DNA of 64,000 nt from Oceanitalea sp047302425 (GCF_047302425.1 NZ_CP154855.1:1860001-1924000); one strand, 5' to 3'. Shown: positions 1 through 8,472, counted from the stretch's first letter. Translations and numbers: made by a program. The notes: a model not told the origin generated them from the letters alone.

Positions 1-394
1 CGGCGCCGAAGTAGACGGTGTCGGCGATCCCGGTGCTGCGCAGGTAGGCCTCGGCCTTGGCGGCGATGTTGCGCGGGTCGCGGGAGTAGGCCTCGTCGGT
101 GAAGGGGTCGACGATCGAGAAGTTGACGACGAGCGTCTTCTCCTTGCGGAACGGGTCGACGAAGGCGCTCGTCACGTCGGGGACGAGCTTCATGTCCGAC
201 TCGTGGATCGCCTGGAACCCGCGGATCGAGGAGCCGTCGAACATGAGGCCGTCGGTGAAGGCGTCAGCGGCGAAGGACTCGACGGGGATGTTGAAGTGCT
301 GCATCACGCCCGGCAGGTCGCAGAAGCGGACGTCGACGAACTTGACGCCCTCCTCCCGGGTGAAGGCGATGGCCTCCTCGGCATTGCTGAACAT
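1..394 (-). CDS. glnA: Glutamine synthetase type I, N-terminal part (truncated by window edge)
   Basis: This is the ATP-dependent condensation enzyme of glutamate and ammonia, the entry point of nitrogen assimilation in the cytoplasm. The visible 131 residues begin MFSNAEEAIAF and contain the beta-Grasp domain with the hallmark FDGSSIRGF segment followed by ESDMKLVPD, which is diagnostic of bacterial GlnA. The ATG is preceded by AGGAG at 7 nt. The rest of the gene, including the catalytic barrel and any adenylylation tyrosine, lies outside the window. A GlnR-type operator and a -10 box sit directly upstream, and the neighbours (RDD, DUF4191) match the usual actinobacterial glnA1 locus. Confidence 0.96.
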   Translation of the reverse strand, partial: MFSNAEEAIAFTREEGVKFVDVRFCDLPGVMQHFNIPVESFAADAFTDGLMFDGSSIRGFQAIHESDMKLVPDVTSAFVDPFRKEKTLVVNFSIVDPFTDEAYSRDPRNIAAKAEAYLRSTGIADTVYFGA

Positions 395-449
395 GTACCG
401 CTCCTCTGGCGTGGGAATCCGGGGGACCGACACGGTCCCGACGACGACG

Positions 450-455
450 ACGCTA
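450..455 (-). promoter_or_regulatory. Candidate -10 box of glnA
   Basis: On the minus strand this reads TAGCGT, a TANNNT actinobacterial -10 hexamer. It would give a leader of about 50 nt before the glnA ATG, which has its own ribosome binding site. The GlnR operator lies immediately upstream and would cover the -35 region. The transcription start is inferred. Confidence 0.55.
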
Positions 456-465
456 TCCGGGCTGC

Positions 466-503
466 GTTTCGGCGTCGTCACCCGAATGTGTCCGGCATGT
501 TAC
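466..503 (-). promoter_or_regulatory. GlnR operator (a-site plus b-site) upstream of glnA
   Basis: Read on the minus strand this is GTAAC-n6-GACAC-n6-GTGAC-n6-GAAAC, four half-sites each separated by exactly 6 nt. This is the a-site/b-site layout described for GlnR in actinomycetes (gTnAC-n6-GaAAC repeated). Only one of the four half-sites (GACAC for GAAAC) deviates. It is oriented toward glnA and abuts its predicted promoter, so glnA is expected to respond to nitrogen status through GlnR. Confidence 0.85.
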
Positions 504-550
504 GTGGACGACGACGGCGCGGGCCCCCGTGCGTTCGACGTCCCCGTGCG

Positions 551-904
551 TCAGCGGCGGACGATCTGCGTGCCGGCCCACACGTCGTGCAGGCCGCGGC
601 CGTCCAGCCCCCACACGACGGCGGGGATGACGAGGCACAGGCTGCCGGTGCGGATGAGCACCTGGACGGGCGTAGCGGCGCCGCCCTGGTAGGCGCGCAC
701 CCGCAGGCCGAGCAGGGTGTGGCCGATCGTGGCCCCGCGGGTGGCGAGCAGCAGCCACGTCATGAGCGCGAACACCCCGAGCGTGGCGAGCGGGTGGTTG
801 TCGAGGAAGCCCGCGGAGATCGCCGTCGCCAGGCCCCAGTCGACGGCGAGGGCGACGACCCGGCGGCCCAGCGGCGCGGGGCTGCTGGGCGCCTCGGTGG
901 TCAC
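551..904 (-). CDS. RDD family small membrane protein
   Basis: This 117-residue membrane protein has the RDD-domain signature: an R-R-x-x-A-x-x-x-D-W start (residues about 13-23), hydrophobic segments, and a G-x-T-x-G-x-x-L-L-G-L-R-V motif near the middle. The C-terminus GLHDVWAGTQIV is the usual RDD ending. RDD proteins are poorly understood; some relatives act in ion transport. I chose the GTG with AGGAG 6 nt upstream; a second in-frame GTG 18 nt further upstream lacks a ribosome site. It lies between glnA and DUF4191, the same context as Rv2219A in mycobacteria. Confidence 0.85.
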   Translation of the reverse strand: MTTEAPSSPAPLGRRVVALAVDWGLATAISAGFLDNHPLATLGVFALMTWLLLATRGATIGHTLLGLRVRAYQGGAATPVQVLIRTGSLCLVIPAVVWGLDGRGLHDVWAGTQIVRR

Positions 905-924
905 GGGCCGCTCCTGTCTCACGC

Positions 925-1647
925 TCAGCGCCCGCGCATGCCCTTGCGGTCGGGCCGCGCACGCATCGGGTCGACGCCCTTGGGGATCGGCGGGCGCGAG
1001 GACTGCAGCGCCCGCAGGCGCTTGGAGACCGCGGCGACCTCCGCCTTGGTGAGGGTCGGGCGGAGCTTCTGGATCGTGCGCACGAGCTTGGGCAGCGGGG
1101 TCTGGCCCTCACCGCGGCCGACCTCGACGAGGTGGACGGTGACGTTCGGCGCCACCCGCGCGACCTTCTTGCGCTCGCCCTCGAGGAGGCGCTTGACGCG
1201 GTGAGCGGGACCCTCACCGATGAGGACGACGCCCGGGCGCCCGACGGCGCGGAACACCACGTCCTGGGTGCGGGGGTCGACGGCGACCGGCTGCTCCTCG
1301 ATGTTCCAGCCACGACGGATGGTGCCGAGGGCCGAGCCCGAGGCGCCGGGGGTGCCCTCGATGCGCGAGTAGGCCGCCCGCTCCGCCCGCCGCGACAGGA
1401 GCAGCATGACGACGATGAGCGCGACCGGCAGGCTGAGCAGCGTGACGTACACCGGGTGGCCGACCGCCAGGCCGATGAGCAGGCCCACGAGGAGGATCCC
1501 GACGAAGGAGCCGAGCAGCCACCAGGTGATCGAGGGCTGCGCCTCGCGGGTCATCTGGAAGACTTCCCACAGCTGGTGGTACCAGCGCTTCTTCTTCTGC
1601 TTCGGCGCGGCGCCCTCGACGGCGTCCTTCTTCTTCTTCAGGGCCAT
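925..1647 (-). CDS. DUF4191 family integral membrane protein
   Basis: A 240-residue protein with a lysine-rich N-terminus (MALKKKKD), two transmembrane segments at roughly residues 40-85 (SFVGILLVGLLIGLAVG and LLSLPVALIVVMLLLS), and a long cytoplasmic domain that opens with an R-R-x-E-R-A-x-Y-x-R-I-E-G-T-P-G motif. The C-terminus is basic. This matches the actinobacterial DUF4191 family (Rv2219-like), which has no established function. It starts 96 bp from the divergent degenerate-kinase gene, so the two may share a promoter region. In other actinobacteria lipA/lipB often sit next to this gene; they are absent here. Confidence 0.85.
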   Translation of the reverse strand: MALKKKKDAVEGAAPKQKKKRWYHQLWEVFQMTREAQPSITWWLLGSFVGILLVGLLIGLAVGHPVYVTLLSLPVALIVVMLLLSRRAERAAYSRIEGTPGASGSALGTIRRGWNIEEQPVAVDPRTQDVVFRAVGRPGVVLIGEGPAHRVKRLLEGERKKVARVAPNVTVHLVEVGRGEGQTPLPKLVRTIQKLRPTLTKAEVAAVSKRLRALQSSRPPIPKGVDPMRARPDRKGMRGR

Positions 1648-1743
1648 GATCGCCCATCCTACCGGCCCGCGGACGCGCCCCTGGCTGCGCGCTGCCTGTG
1701 GATGACGCCAGCGGGCGGAGGCGTCCTGCGCTTGGCTTGACCC

Positions 1744-3168
1744 ATGGCACGACGACGCCGCAGCCCGGGGGTGGAGGGCGGCGCGCGCCCTCCGCAGCTG
1801 CCGGGTCACGACATCGTCGGGCCGGTCGGCTTCGGCGCGCACGGGGCGGTGTGGGCGGCGCGCGACCGGGGCGGGCGCGACGTCGTCGTCAGCGTCCTCG
1901 CGCTGCCTCGCGGGGAGGCGGGCGCGGCGCAGCTGCGTCGGCTGGCCGGGCTCCGTCACGGCACCCACCCGCACCTGGCGCGGGTCCGTCAGGTGCTCGG
2001 CCTCGACGGCGGCCGCTGCGCCGTCGTCAGCGACCGGGTCACCGGGCCCACCCTCGCCACGGTCCTCGCCGCCCGCGGCGGCCTCGAGCCGCCGGAGCTG
2101 GCGGGGCTGCTCGCCGCGGTGGGCAGCGCCCTCGGCCACCTCCACGAGCGCGGCATCGTGCACGGCGACGTCTCACCCGCCAACGTCGTCGTCACGGGCG
2201 GCGGCGTGCCCGTGCTCGTCGACCTCGTCGGCCAGGACGCCCACGAGCTCGGCACGCCGGGCTTCGCCCCGCCGGAGCGGGAGCGGGGGAGCGCGGCCGG
2301 CGCACCGGGGGACGTGTGGGCGCTGGCGCGGCTCGTCGTGTGGGCTGCGGGCCCGGCGCCGGGCGCGCACCTGCTCGGCCTGCTCGGGCCCGCGCTCGAC
2401 GCCGTCCCGGAGCACCGGCCGTCCGCTCGGGACCTCGCCAGCCGCGCCCCGGGCATCGGACCAGCCGCACCGGTCGCGGTGCCGCCGGCGGCCGCACTCG
2501 CGCAGGCCCGCATGCGCGACGACCTGGCCTCCACCCGCCGGCGTCCCGCCACCCGCCGGCAGGTCCAGCGGACCGCGCTCACGCCCGCCGCGGCACCCGG
2601 CGGCCGACCACCACCGCGTGCCGCCGCACCGGCCGCCCGGCACGTGAGCCGCCAGCCGCTGCCGGCACCGTGGCTCGGTGGCGCGCTGACCGTCGGGGTC
2701 GCCGCGCTGCTCACCGGGCTCATCGTCTGGTCCGCACCGGGCGAGCGGGCCGGCGGATACGGGCACCGCCCGGCAGCCGCGGACGAGCCCGCGGCGGTGG
2801 CCGAGGCCGTGAGCGGGCTGCTCGCCCGGCGCGACGGCGCGCTCGTCGCGGGGGACGCCGCGGCGCTGGCGGCGACGACCGTGGCCGGGGGACCTGCCGC
2901 CCGCGAGGACGTCGCCCTGCTCGAGCGGCTCACTGCGACCGGCACGGAGCTCGAGCGGCTGCGCACCGAGGTGAGCGCCGTGGAGGCGGTGGCGCAGGTC
3001 GAGGAGGGTGTTGCCGTCGACGTCGTGCTCGTCCAGGGGGCCCACGAGCGGCTCGTGGCCGGGGAGCGGGTCACCGTCCCCGCGCAGGAGCCGGCCTGCG
3101 CGCGGCTCGTCCTCGTCCCGGTGCCGGGGGAGACGTGGCAGCTGCTGCGCAGCGAGCCCTGTCCCTGA
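1744..3168 (+). CDS. Membrane-anchored protein kinase-like protein, probable pseudokinase
   Basis: 474 residues. The N-terminal half has the protein-kinase fold order: glycine loop (VGFGAHGAVW), the beta-3 strand VVVSVLAL where the ATP-binding lysine is replaced by serine, a catalytic-loop equivalent HGDVSPANV (aspartate kept, following lysine replaced by serine), DLVG in place of DFG, and PPE in place of APE. A proline/alanine-rich linker leads to one transmembrane segment near residues 315-335 and an extracytoplasmic domain of about 130 residues. Loss of the lysine and of DFG argues for a non-catalytic binding or scaffold role. No partner is evident; it converges on sucB. The ATG has no clear ribosome site and a TTGGCT box lies 6 nt upstream. 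Confidence 0.7.
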   Translation: MARRRRSPGVEGGARPPQLPGHDIVGPVGFGAHGAVWAARDRGGRDVVVSVLALPRGEAGAAQLRRLAGLRHGTHPHLARVRQVLGLDGGRCAVVSDRVTGPTLATVLAARGGLEPPELAGLLAAVGSALGHLHERGIVHGDVSPANVVVTGGGVPVLVDLVGQDAHELGTPGFAPPERERGSAAGAPGDVWALARLVVWAAGPAPGAHLLGLLGPALDAVPEHRPSARDLASRAPGIGPAAPVAVPPAAALAQARMRDDLASTRRRPATRRQVQRTALTPAAAPGGRPPPRAAAPAARHVSRQPLPAPWLGGALTVGVAALLTGLIVWSAPGERAGGYGHRPAAADEPAAVAEAVSGLLARRDGALVAGDAAALAATTVAGGPAAREDVALLERLTATGTELERLRTEVSAVEAVAQVEEGVAVDVVLVQGAHERLVAGERVTVPAQEPACARLVLVPVPGETWQLLRSEPCP

Positions 3169-3180
3169 CCGGAAAGGCCA

Positions 3181-3210
3181 CGGGGCCCGCACCAGATGGT
3201 GCGAGCCCCG
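3181..3210. terminator. Bidirectional hairpin between pseudokinase gene and sucB
   Basis: CGGGGC and GCACC pair with GGTGC and GCCCCG around a short AGAT loop, interrupted by a small internal bulge. It sits in the 57-bp gap between two convergent genes, so it can serve both transcripts. There is no strong U-tract. Confidence 0.55.
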
Positions 3211-3225
3211 CGGCGTGGGGAGTGC

Positions 3226-5049
3226 TCAGAGGCCGAGCTCGGCCTCGAAGGCACCCTCCTCGAGACGCTTCTTGATCGTCTGCATGAAGCGGCCGGCGTC
3301 CGCACCGTCGACCAGGCGGTGGTCGTAGGTGAGGGGCAGGTAGACCATCGAGCGGATGCCGATCGTCTCGTTGCCGTCCGCGTCGGTGACGACGACGGGG
3401 CGCTTGACGATCGCACCCAGGCCGAGGATCGCGACCTCGGGCTGGTTGATGATCGGGGTGTCGAACAGCGCGCCGTTCGAGCCGAGGTTGGTGATGGTGA
3501 AGGTCGAGCCACCGAGCTCGTCGGGGGTGACCTTGTTGTCGCGGGTACGGGCCGCGAGGTCCGCGACGCGCTTGGAGATCCCGGCGATCGTGAGGTCACC
3601 GGCCTCCTTGATGACCGGCACGAGGAGCCCGCGGGGGGTGTCCACCGCGATGCCGATGTTCTCCTCGCCGTGGTAGACGATCTGGTCACCGTCGATCGAG
3701 GCGTTGAGGGCCGGGTGGGCCTTGAGCGCCTCGGTCGCCGCCTTGATGAAGAACGGCAGGTAGGTGAGCTTGACGCCCTCCCGCTCCTGGAAGCTGTTCT
3801 TCGCCTGGGCGCGCAGCTTGGCGATGCGGGTGACGTCCACCTCGATGACCGTGGTCAGCTGGGCGGAGGTGTCGAGGGACTCGATCATGCGCTTGGCGAT
3901 GACCTTGCGCAGGCGCGACATCTTCTCGGTGGTGCCACGCAGCGGGGAGACCTCGGGGATCGAGGGCGCCTTCGCGGCCGGGGCCGCGGCCGGAGCCGGG
4001 GCCGCCTGCTGCTGGGCCTTCTCCGCGGCGGCGAGGACGTCCTCCTTGCGGATCCGCCCACCGACGCCGGTGCCCTGGAGGGAGTCGAGGTCGACGCCCT
4101 TGTCCTTGGCGAGCTTGCGCACGATCGGGGTGACGTAGGAGGTCTTGGCGGTCTCTGCGGCGCTCGGGCGCTCGGGGGCCGGGGTGGTCGAGGCCTCCTG
4201 CGGCGGCGTCTGCTGCTGCTCGGCCTTGGGCTGCTCGGCCTGCTTCGGCTCGCTGGGCGCGGGCGCGGCCTCCTCGGAGGGGACCGTGCTCGTCGCCGCA
4301 CCCTGGTGCTGCTCGGCGCGCTGCTCGGAGGGCTGCTCGGCCTCCTTGGCCTGCTCCTCGGCGCCCTGCGGGGCCTCCTCGGTCGCGGACGCGGAGCCGC
4401 CGCCGCTCTCGCCGCCGATGACGGCGAGGTCGGTGCCGACCTCCACGGTCTCGTCCTCCTGGACGAGGATCTTGCTCAGCACACCGGCGTAGGGGGAGGG
4501 GACCTCGGTGTCGACCTTGTCGGTCGAGACCTCGAGCAGCGGCTCGTCGACCTCGACCTGCTCGCCCTCGCTCTTGAGCCAGCGGGTGACGGTGCCCTCG
4601 GTGACGGACTCACCGAGCGCGGGCATCTGGACCTTCTGGCCCTCGCCGGAGCCGGAGGACCCGGACGCGGACTGCTGCTGCGCCTCCTGGGCGACCTCCT
4701 GCTGGGAGGGCTGCTCCTGCTCGGCGGGCTGCTCCTGCTGGGCGGGCTCGGGGGCCTGCTCCTGCTCGGCGGGCTGCTCGTCCTGCGCGGGGGCGGAGTC
4801 GCCGCCACCCTCGCCGGAGCCGATGACGGCGAGCTCGGCGCCGACCTCGACGGTCTCGTCCTCCTGGACGAGGATCTTCTCGAGCACGCCGGCGAAGGGC
4901 GAGGGAACCTCGGTGTCGACCTTGTCGGTCGAGACCTCGAGCAGGGGCTCGTCGACCTCGACGCGGTCCCCCTCGTTCTTCAGCCAGCGGGTGACGGTTC
5001 CCTCGGTGACGGACTCGCCCAGGGCGGGCATCTGCACGGAGTCGGACAT
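3226..5049 (-). CDS. sucB: 2-oxoglutarate (or pyruvate) dehydrogenase E2, dihydrolipoyl acyltransferase
   Basis: This 607-residue acyltransferase transfers the acyl group from lipoate to CoA in a 2-oxo acid dehydrogenase complex. Two lipoyl domains are visible (each with STDKVDTEVPSP, the lysine being lipoylated), at about residues 5-80 and 140-215, joined by Glu/Gln/Ala-rich linkers. An E3-binding domain (TPIVRKLAKDKGVDL) follows near residue 310, then the catalytic domain ending with DHRLVDGADAGRF, which contains the active-site His and Asp. The ATG has GGAG 11 nt upstream. The adjacent lpd gene, 26 bp upstream, encodes the matching E3. In mycobacteria the equivalent protein (DlaT) serves pyruvate dehydrogenase, so the substrate is not settled. 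Confidence 0.93.
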   Translation of the reverse strand: MSDSVQMPALGESVTEGTVTRWLKNEGDRVEVDEPLLEVSTDKVDTEVPSPFAGVLEKILVQEDETVEVGAELAVIGSGEGGGDSAPAQDEQPAEQEQAPEPAQQEQPAEQEQPSQQEVAQEAQQQSASGSSGSGEGQKVQMPALGESVTEGTVTRWLKSEGEQVEVDEPLLEVSTDKVDTEVPSPYAGVLSKILVQEDETVEVGTDLAVIGGESGGGSASATEEAPQGAEEQAKEAEQPSEQRAEQHQGAATSTVPSEEAAPAPSEPKQAEQPKAEQQQTPPQEASTTPAPERPSAAETAKTSYVTPIVRKLAKDKGVDLDSLQGTGVGGRIRKEDVLAAAEKAQQQAAPAPAAAPAAKAPSIPEVSPLRGTTEKMSRLRKVIAKRMIESLDTSAQLTTVIEVDVTRIAKLRAQAKNSFQEREGVKLTYLPFFIKAATEALKAHPALNASIDGDQIVYHGEENIGIAVDTPRGLLVPVIKEAGDLTIAGISKRVADLAARTRDNKVTPDELGGSTFTITNLGSNGALFDTPIINQPEVAILGLGAIVKRPVVVTDADGNETIGIRSMVYLPLTYDHRLVDGADAGRFMQTIKKRLEEGAFEAELGL

Positions 5050-5075
5050 GACCTGGTGTCTCCTTCGATCGAGGG

Positions 5076-6458
5076 TCAGTTGTGGGAGTGCAGCGGCTTG
5101 CCCGCGAGGGCGAGGGCTGCCTCGCCAAGGGCCTCGTTCTGCGTGGGGTGGGCGTGGATGAGGGAGGCGACGTCCTCGGGGTACGCCTCCCAGTTGACGA
5201 TGAGCTGACCCTCGCCGATGAGCTCACCGGCGCGGGACCCGATCATGTGCACGCCGACGATCGGGCCGTCCTTCTCGCGGACCAGCTTGACGAAGCCCGT
5301 GGTCTGCAGGATCTGGCTCTTGCCGTTGCCGGCGAGGTTGAAGTCGACAGTCTCGATCTCGCCGTACTGCTCCTTGGCCTGCGCCTCGGTGAGGCCGACC
5401 GAGGCGACCTCGGGCTCGCAGTAGGTGACGCGCGGGATGCCCGACTCGACGATCGCGGCGGGCTCGAGGCCGGCGATCTCCTCGGCGACGAACACGCCCT
5501 GCTGGAAGCCGCGGTGCGCGAGCTGGAGGCCCGGGACGATGTCGCCGACGGCGTAGATGTTGGCGACGCCGGTGTGGAGGCGCTCGTTGGTGAGGACGAA
5601 GCCGCGCTCCATGGGGATGCCCTGCTCCTCGTAGCCGAGGTTCGCCGTCGCCGGCCCGCGGCCGACGGCGACGAGCAGGAGCTCCGCCTCGTAGGTCTTG
5701 CCGTCCTCGGTGGACACGACGACGCCCGAGTCGTTCTGCTCGACGCCGGAGAAGCGGGTGCCGGTCGCGAAGTTGATCTTCCGCTTGCGGAAGGCGCGCT
5801 CGAGGGCCTTGGACAGGGAGATGTCCTCGTTGGGCACGAGGTTGGGCAGCGCCTCGATGATCGTGACGTCGACCCCGAAGGACTTCCACACGGAGGCGAA
5901 CTCGACGCCGATGACGCCGCCGCCGAGGACGATCGCGCTCTTGGGCACGAAGTCGAGCTCGAGGGCCTGCTCGCTCGTGATGACGCGACCACCGATCTCA
6001 AGGCCGGGCAGGGAGCGGGCGTAGGAGCCGGTCGCGAGGATGATGTTGCGGCCGCGGTAGGTGGTGCCGTCGACCTCGACGGTGTCCTTGCCGGTGAGCC
6101 GGCCCCAGCCGGTGATGTAGTCGATCTTGCCGGCCTTGATCAGACCCTGCAGGCCCTTGTACAGGCGGCCGATGACGCCGTCCTTGTACGTGTTGACGGC
6201 CGACATGTCGATGCCCTCGAAGGAGCTGTTGACGCCGACGGCGTGGCTGTGCTGGATCTCGTCAGCGACGGCGGCGCTGTGGAGGAGGGCCTTGGTGGGG
6301 ATGCACCCGCGGTGCAGGCAGGTGCCGCCGACCTTGTCGGCTTCGATCAGGGCGATGGACAGCCCGAGCTGGGCACCGCGCAGGGCTGCTGCGTAGCCTC
6401 CGCTCCCGGCTCCCAGGATGACCAGGTCGTAGACATTTCCTTCAGGGCTGTCGGTCAC
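5076..6458 (-). CDS. lpdA: Dihydrolipoyl dehydrogenase (E3)
   Basis: A 460-residue flavoprotein that reoxidises dihydrolipoamide with NAD. Visible features are the FAD dinucleotide fold GAGSGGYAAAL at the N-terminus, the redox-active disulfide in GGTCLHRGCIPTK, a second nucleotide fold GGGVIGVEFASVW (NAD), the FAD-binding AVGDIVPG segment, and the C-terminal HAHPTQNE with the catalytic His and Glu. I place the start at a GTG preceded by GAGGAGAGG. It is co-directional with sucB, forming an E3-E2 transcription unit that lacks E1. Confidence 0.95.
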   Translation of the reverse strand: MTDSPEGNVYDLVILGAGSGGYAAALRGAQLGLSIALIEADKVGGTCLHRGCIPTKALLHSAAVADEIQHSHAVGVNSSFEGIDMSAVNTYKDGVIGRLYKGLQGLIKAGKIDYITGWGRLTGKDTVEVDGTTYRGRNIILATGSYARSLPGLEIGGRVITSEQALELDFVPKSAIVLGGGVIGVEFASVWKSFGVDVTIIEALPNLVPNEDISLSKALERAFRKRKINFATGTRFSGVEQNDSGVVVSTEDGKTYEAELLLVAVGRGPATANLGYEEQGIPMERGFVLTNERLHTGVANIYAVGDIVPGLQLAHRGFQQGVFVAEEIAGLEPAAIVESGIPRVTYCEPEVASVGLTEAQAKEQYGEIETVDFNLAGNGKSQILQTTGFVKLVREKDGPIVGVHMIGSRAGELIGEGQLIVNWEAYPEDVASLIHAHPTQNEALGEAALALAGKPLHSHN

Positions 6459-6590
6459 AAACCTCTCCTCGAGCACGCGTGGATCCCGGCCGGAGCCGGG
6501 GCTTCCCGTCCATCTTGTCACCGTCCGTACCGCGGGGACCACCTGACACAGTGTCCGTCGGGTCACAACCGCAGCCGTACGCTTGGGGCC

Positions 6591-6917
6591 ATGCGGCTGT
6601 TCACCCGACGCAAGAAGCAGGGGACATCGAGCACCGAGGTCCCCACCGCGCAGCGGCGCGCGGAGGTCACGGCATACTTCCGCGAGTTCGTCTCCACCCG
6701 CGAGGGTGTCGAGGCCTACGTCGAACCTCCCACTCCCAACGACCCGACGACGATGGTGCTCGTCGCCCGCACGGGGGAGTGGACGCGTCGCCGCGTCCCC
6801 GACCAGAAGGCGGCCCGCGCCCTGGCGCGCGAGCTGGAGATCCCGGTGTACGACGTCAACCTCACCGGCTACCCGAGCAGCATGCGCCGCTGGAGCGCCG
6901 CCCAGCGCCGGAAGTAA
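6591..6917 (+). CDS. Conserved actinobacterial hypothetical protein
   Basis: A 108-residue soluble protein, basic at both ends (MRLFTRRKK and RRWSAAQRRK). The middle contains TTMVLVARTGEWTRRRVPD followed by an alpha/beta segment ending in YDVNLTGYP. I do not recognise a named domain and see no catalytic motif. The start is supported by a TACGCT box 7 nt before the ATG, which predicts a leaderless transcript. It is divergent from lpdA, and its stop codon lies inside the left arm of a large hairpin. Confidence 0.7.
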   Translation: MRLFTRRKKQGTSSTEVPTAQRRAEVTAYFREFVSTREGVEAYVEPPTPNDPTTMVLVARTGEWTRRRVPDQKAARALARELEIPVYDVNLTGYPSSMRRWSAAQRRK

Positions 6918-6987
6918 CAACTCTGCTCTCGGCGAGAGGAGGGGGGACGGGGGGTTCGCCCCGTCCTACGCCGAGAGCAGAGTTGTT
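6916..6987. terminator. Large nested hairpin between convergent genes
   Basis: A perfect 19-bp inverted repeat (6916-6934 with 6969-6987) encloses a 34-nt loop that itself contains a second stem of GGACGGGG with CCCCGTCC. It overlaps the TAA of the upstream gene and ends just before the pepA stop, so it can terminate transcription from both sides. The right arm begins CGCCGAGAG, the same 9-mer that opens the 18-bp repeat unit at 35.7 kb. Confidence 0.7.
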
Positions 6988-6993
6988 GTCGGG

Positions 6994-8472
6994 TCAGCGG
7001 GTGGCGGCCTTCTCGAGGACGGTGAGCAGGGTGCGCAGGCCCATGCCGGTGCCGCCCTCGGGGGTGTAGCCGCGGGGGCTGCCCTCGTTGAAGGCGGGGC
7101 CGGCGATGTCGAGGTGCGCCCACGGCGTGTCCCCGACGAACTCCTTGAGGAACAGGCCGGCGACGAGCATCCCGCCGAAGCGGTCGCCCATGTTGGCGAT
7201 GTCGGCGACCTGCGACTTCATCGAGTCGGCGAGCTCGGCGGGCAGCGGCATCGGCCAGAACTGCTCACCGGCGGCGCCCGCGGCGGCCACGACGTCCTCG
7301 CGCACGCCGTCGGTGCCCATGACCGCACCCACCTGCGAGCCGAGCGCGACCATCTGCGCGCCGGTCAGCGTGGCGATGTCGATGACGAGGTCGGGCTTCT
7401 CCTCGGTGGCGGCGACGAGGGCGTCGGCCATGACGAGGCGGCCCTCGGCGTCGGTGTTGAGCACCTCGACGGTCTTGCCGCCGCGGATCGTGATGACGTC
7501 CGAGGGGCGCTGCGCGGTGCCCGAGGGCATGTTCTCCGCGAGGGCGAGCCAGCCGATCACCTTGACGGGCAGCTCGAGGGCGGCGGCGGCGAGGACCGTG
7601 TGGAGCACGGTCGCGGCACCGGCCATGTCCATCTTCATCGTCTCCATGCCCTTGGCGGGCTTGATGGACAGGCCGCCGGAGTCGAAGGTGATGCCCTTGC
7701 CGACGAGGCCGACGTGGGTCTTCGCGCGGGCCGGGGAGTAGCTGACCTTGACGAGGCGCGGGGGCCGGGCCGAGCCCTTGCCCACGCCGATGAGGCCGCC
7801 GAAGCCGCCGGCGGCGAGCTCCTTCTCGTCGAGCACCGTGACCTTGACCTTCGTGCCCTTGGCGCCGGCCGTCGCCTCCTCGGCGAAGGACTCGGGGTAG
7901 AGGTCGGCGGGGGAGGCGTTGACGAGGTCGCGCACCCCGGCGACCGCGTCGGCGACGACGACGGCGCGGGCGTGGGCGGCCTTGGCCTCCTTGGACCGGG
8001 CGACCTCGGTGACGAGCTCGAGCCGGGCCACCGGGGCGGTCCGCGTGGCGCGGTACCGGTCGAAGCTGTAGGCGCCGAGGAGGGCGCCCTCGGCGACGGC
8101 GCCGACCTGCTCGGCGGTGTCCGCGGGCAGCGCGAGCGCGACGTCGGCGGTGCCGGCGAGCGAGCGCACGGCGGCGCCGGCCGCGCGGCGCAGCGCCTCG
8201 AGCTCCGGCGCGCCCTCACCCACGGTGCCCAGGCCCGTGAGGACGACGACGTCCGCGGCGAGCTCCTTGCCCGCCGCCACGCGCAGCACCTCGTCCGCCT
8301 TGCCGGTCACGCCCAGCGCCGGCAGCAGCGCCGTGAGGCTCTTGACGGTCGCGGAGGGGAGGTCGGCGCCCGGGACGAGGACCGCCTCCTCACCGCGCCG
8401 GCCCACGGCGACGACGACGGCGTCGGCCTGGATACGAGCAACGTTCTTCGTGGTCAGCGTCAGTTCAGTCAC
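6994..8472 (-). CDS. pepA: Leucyl aminopeptidase (M17 family)
   Basis: A 492-residue cytosolic dimetal aminopeptidase that removes N-terminal residues from peptides. The C-terminal catalytic domain shows GKGITFDSGGLSIKP, the MKMDMAGAA metal-binding segment and the family signature NTDAEGRL; the N-terminal macro-like domain is more divergent. Length is normal for the family. The GTG start is preceded by TAGAGT at 7 nt, indicating a leaderless transcript, and there is no Shine-Dalgarno sequence. The position matches pepB near sucB in mycobacteria. Confidence 0.94.
   Translation of the reverse strand: MTELTLTTKNVARIQADAVVVAVGRRGEEAVLVPGADLPSATVKSLTALLPALGVTGKADEVLRVAAGKELAADVVVLTGLGTVGEGAPELEALRRAAGAAVRSLAGTADVALALPADTAEQVGAVAEGALLGAYSFDRYRATRTAPVARLELVTEVARSKEAKAAHARAVVVADAVAGVRDLVNASPADLYPESFAEEATAGAKGTKVKVTVLDEKELAAGGFGGLIGVGKGSARPPRLVKVSYSPARAKTHVGLVGKGITFDSGGLSIKPAKGMETMKMDMAGAATVLHTVLAAAALELPVKVIGWLALAENMPSGTAQRPSDVITIRGGKTVEVLNTDAEGRLVMADALVAATEEKPDLVIDIATLTGAQMVALGSQVGAVMGTDGVREDVVAAAGAAGEQFWPMPLPAELADSMKSQVADIANMGDRFGGMLVAGLFLKEFVGDTPWAHLDIAGPAFNEGSPRGYTPEGGTGMGLRTLLTVLEKAATR

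Noticed and set aside
3196..5208. Long plus-strand ORF opposite sucB
   Set aside because: It is an antisense shadow produced by high GC at third positions, with a Leu/Gly/Asp/Val-rich translation and no domain. The same applies to the other long antisense frames (for example opposite lpdA, pepA, nrdD and parE).
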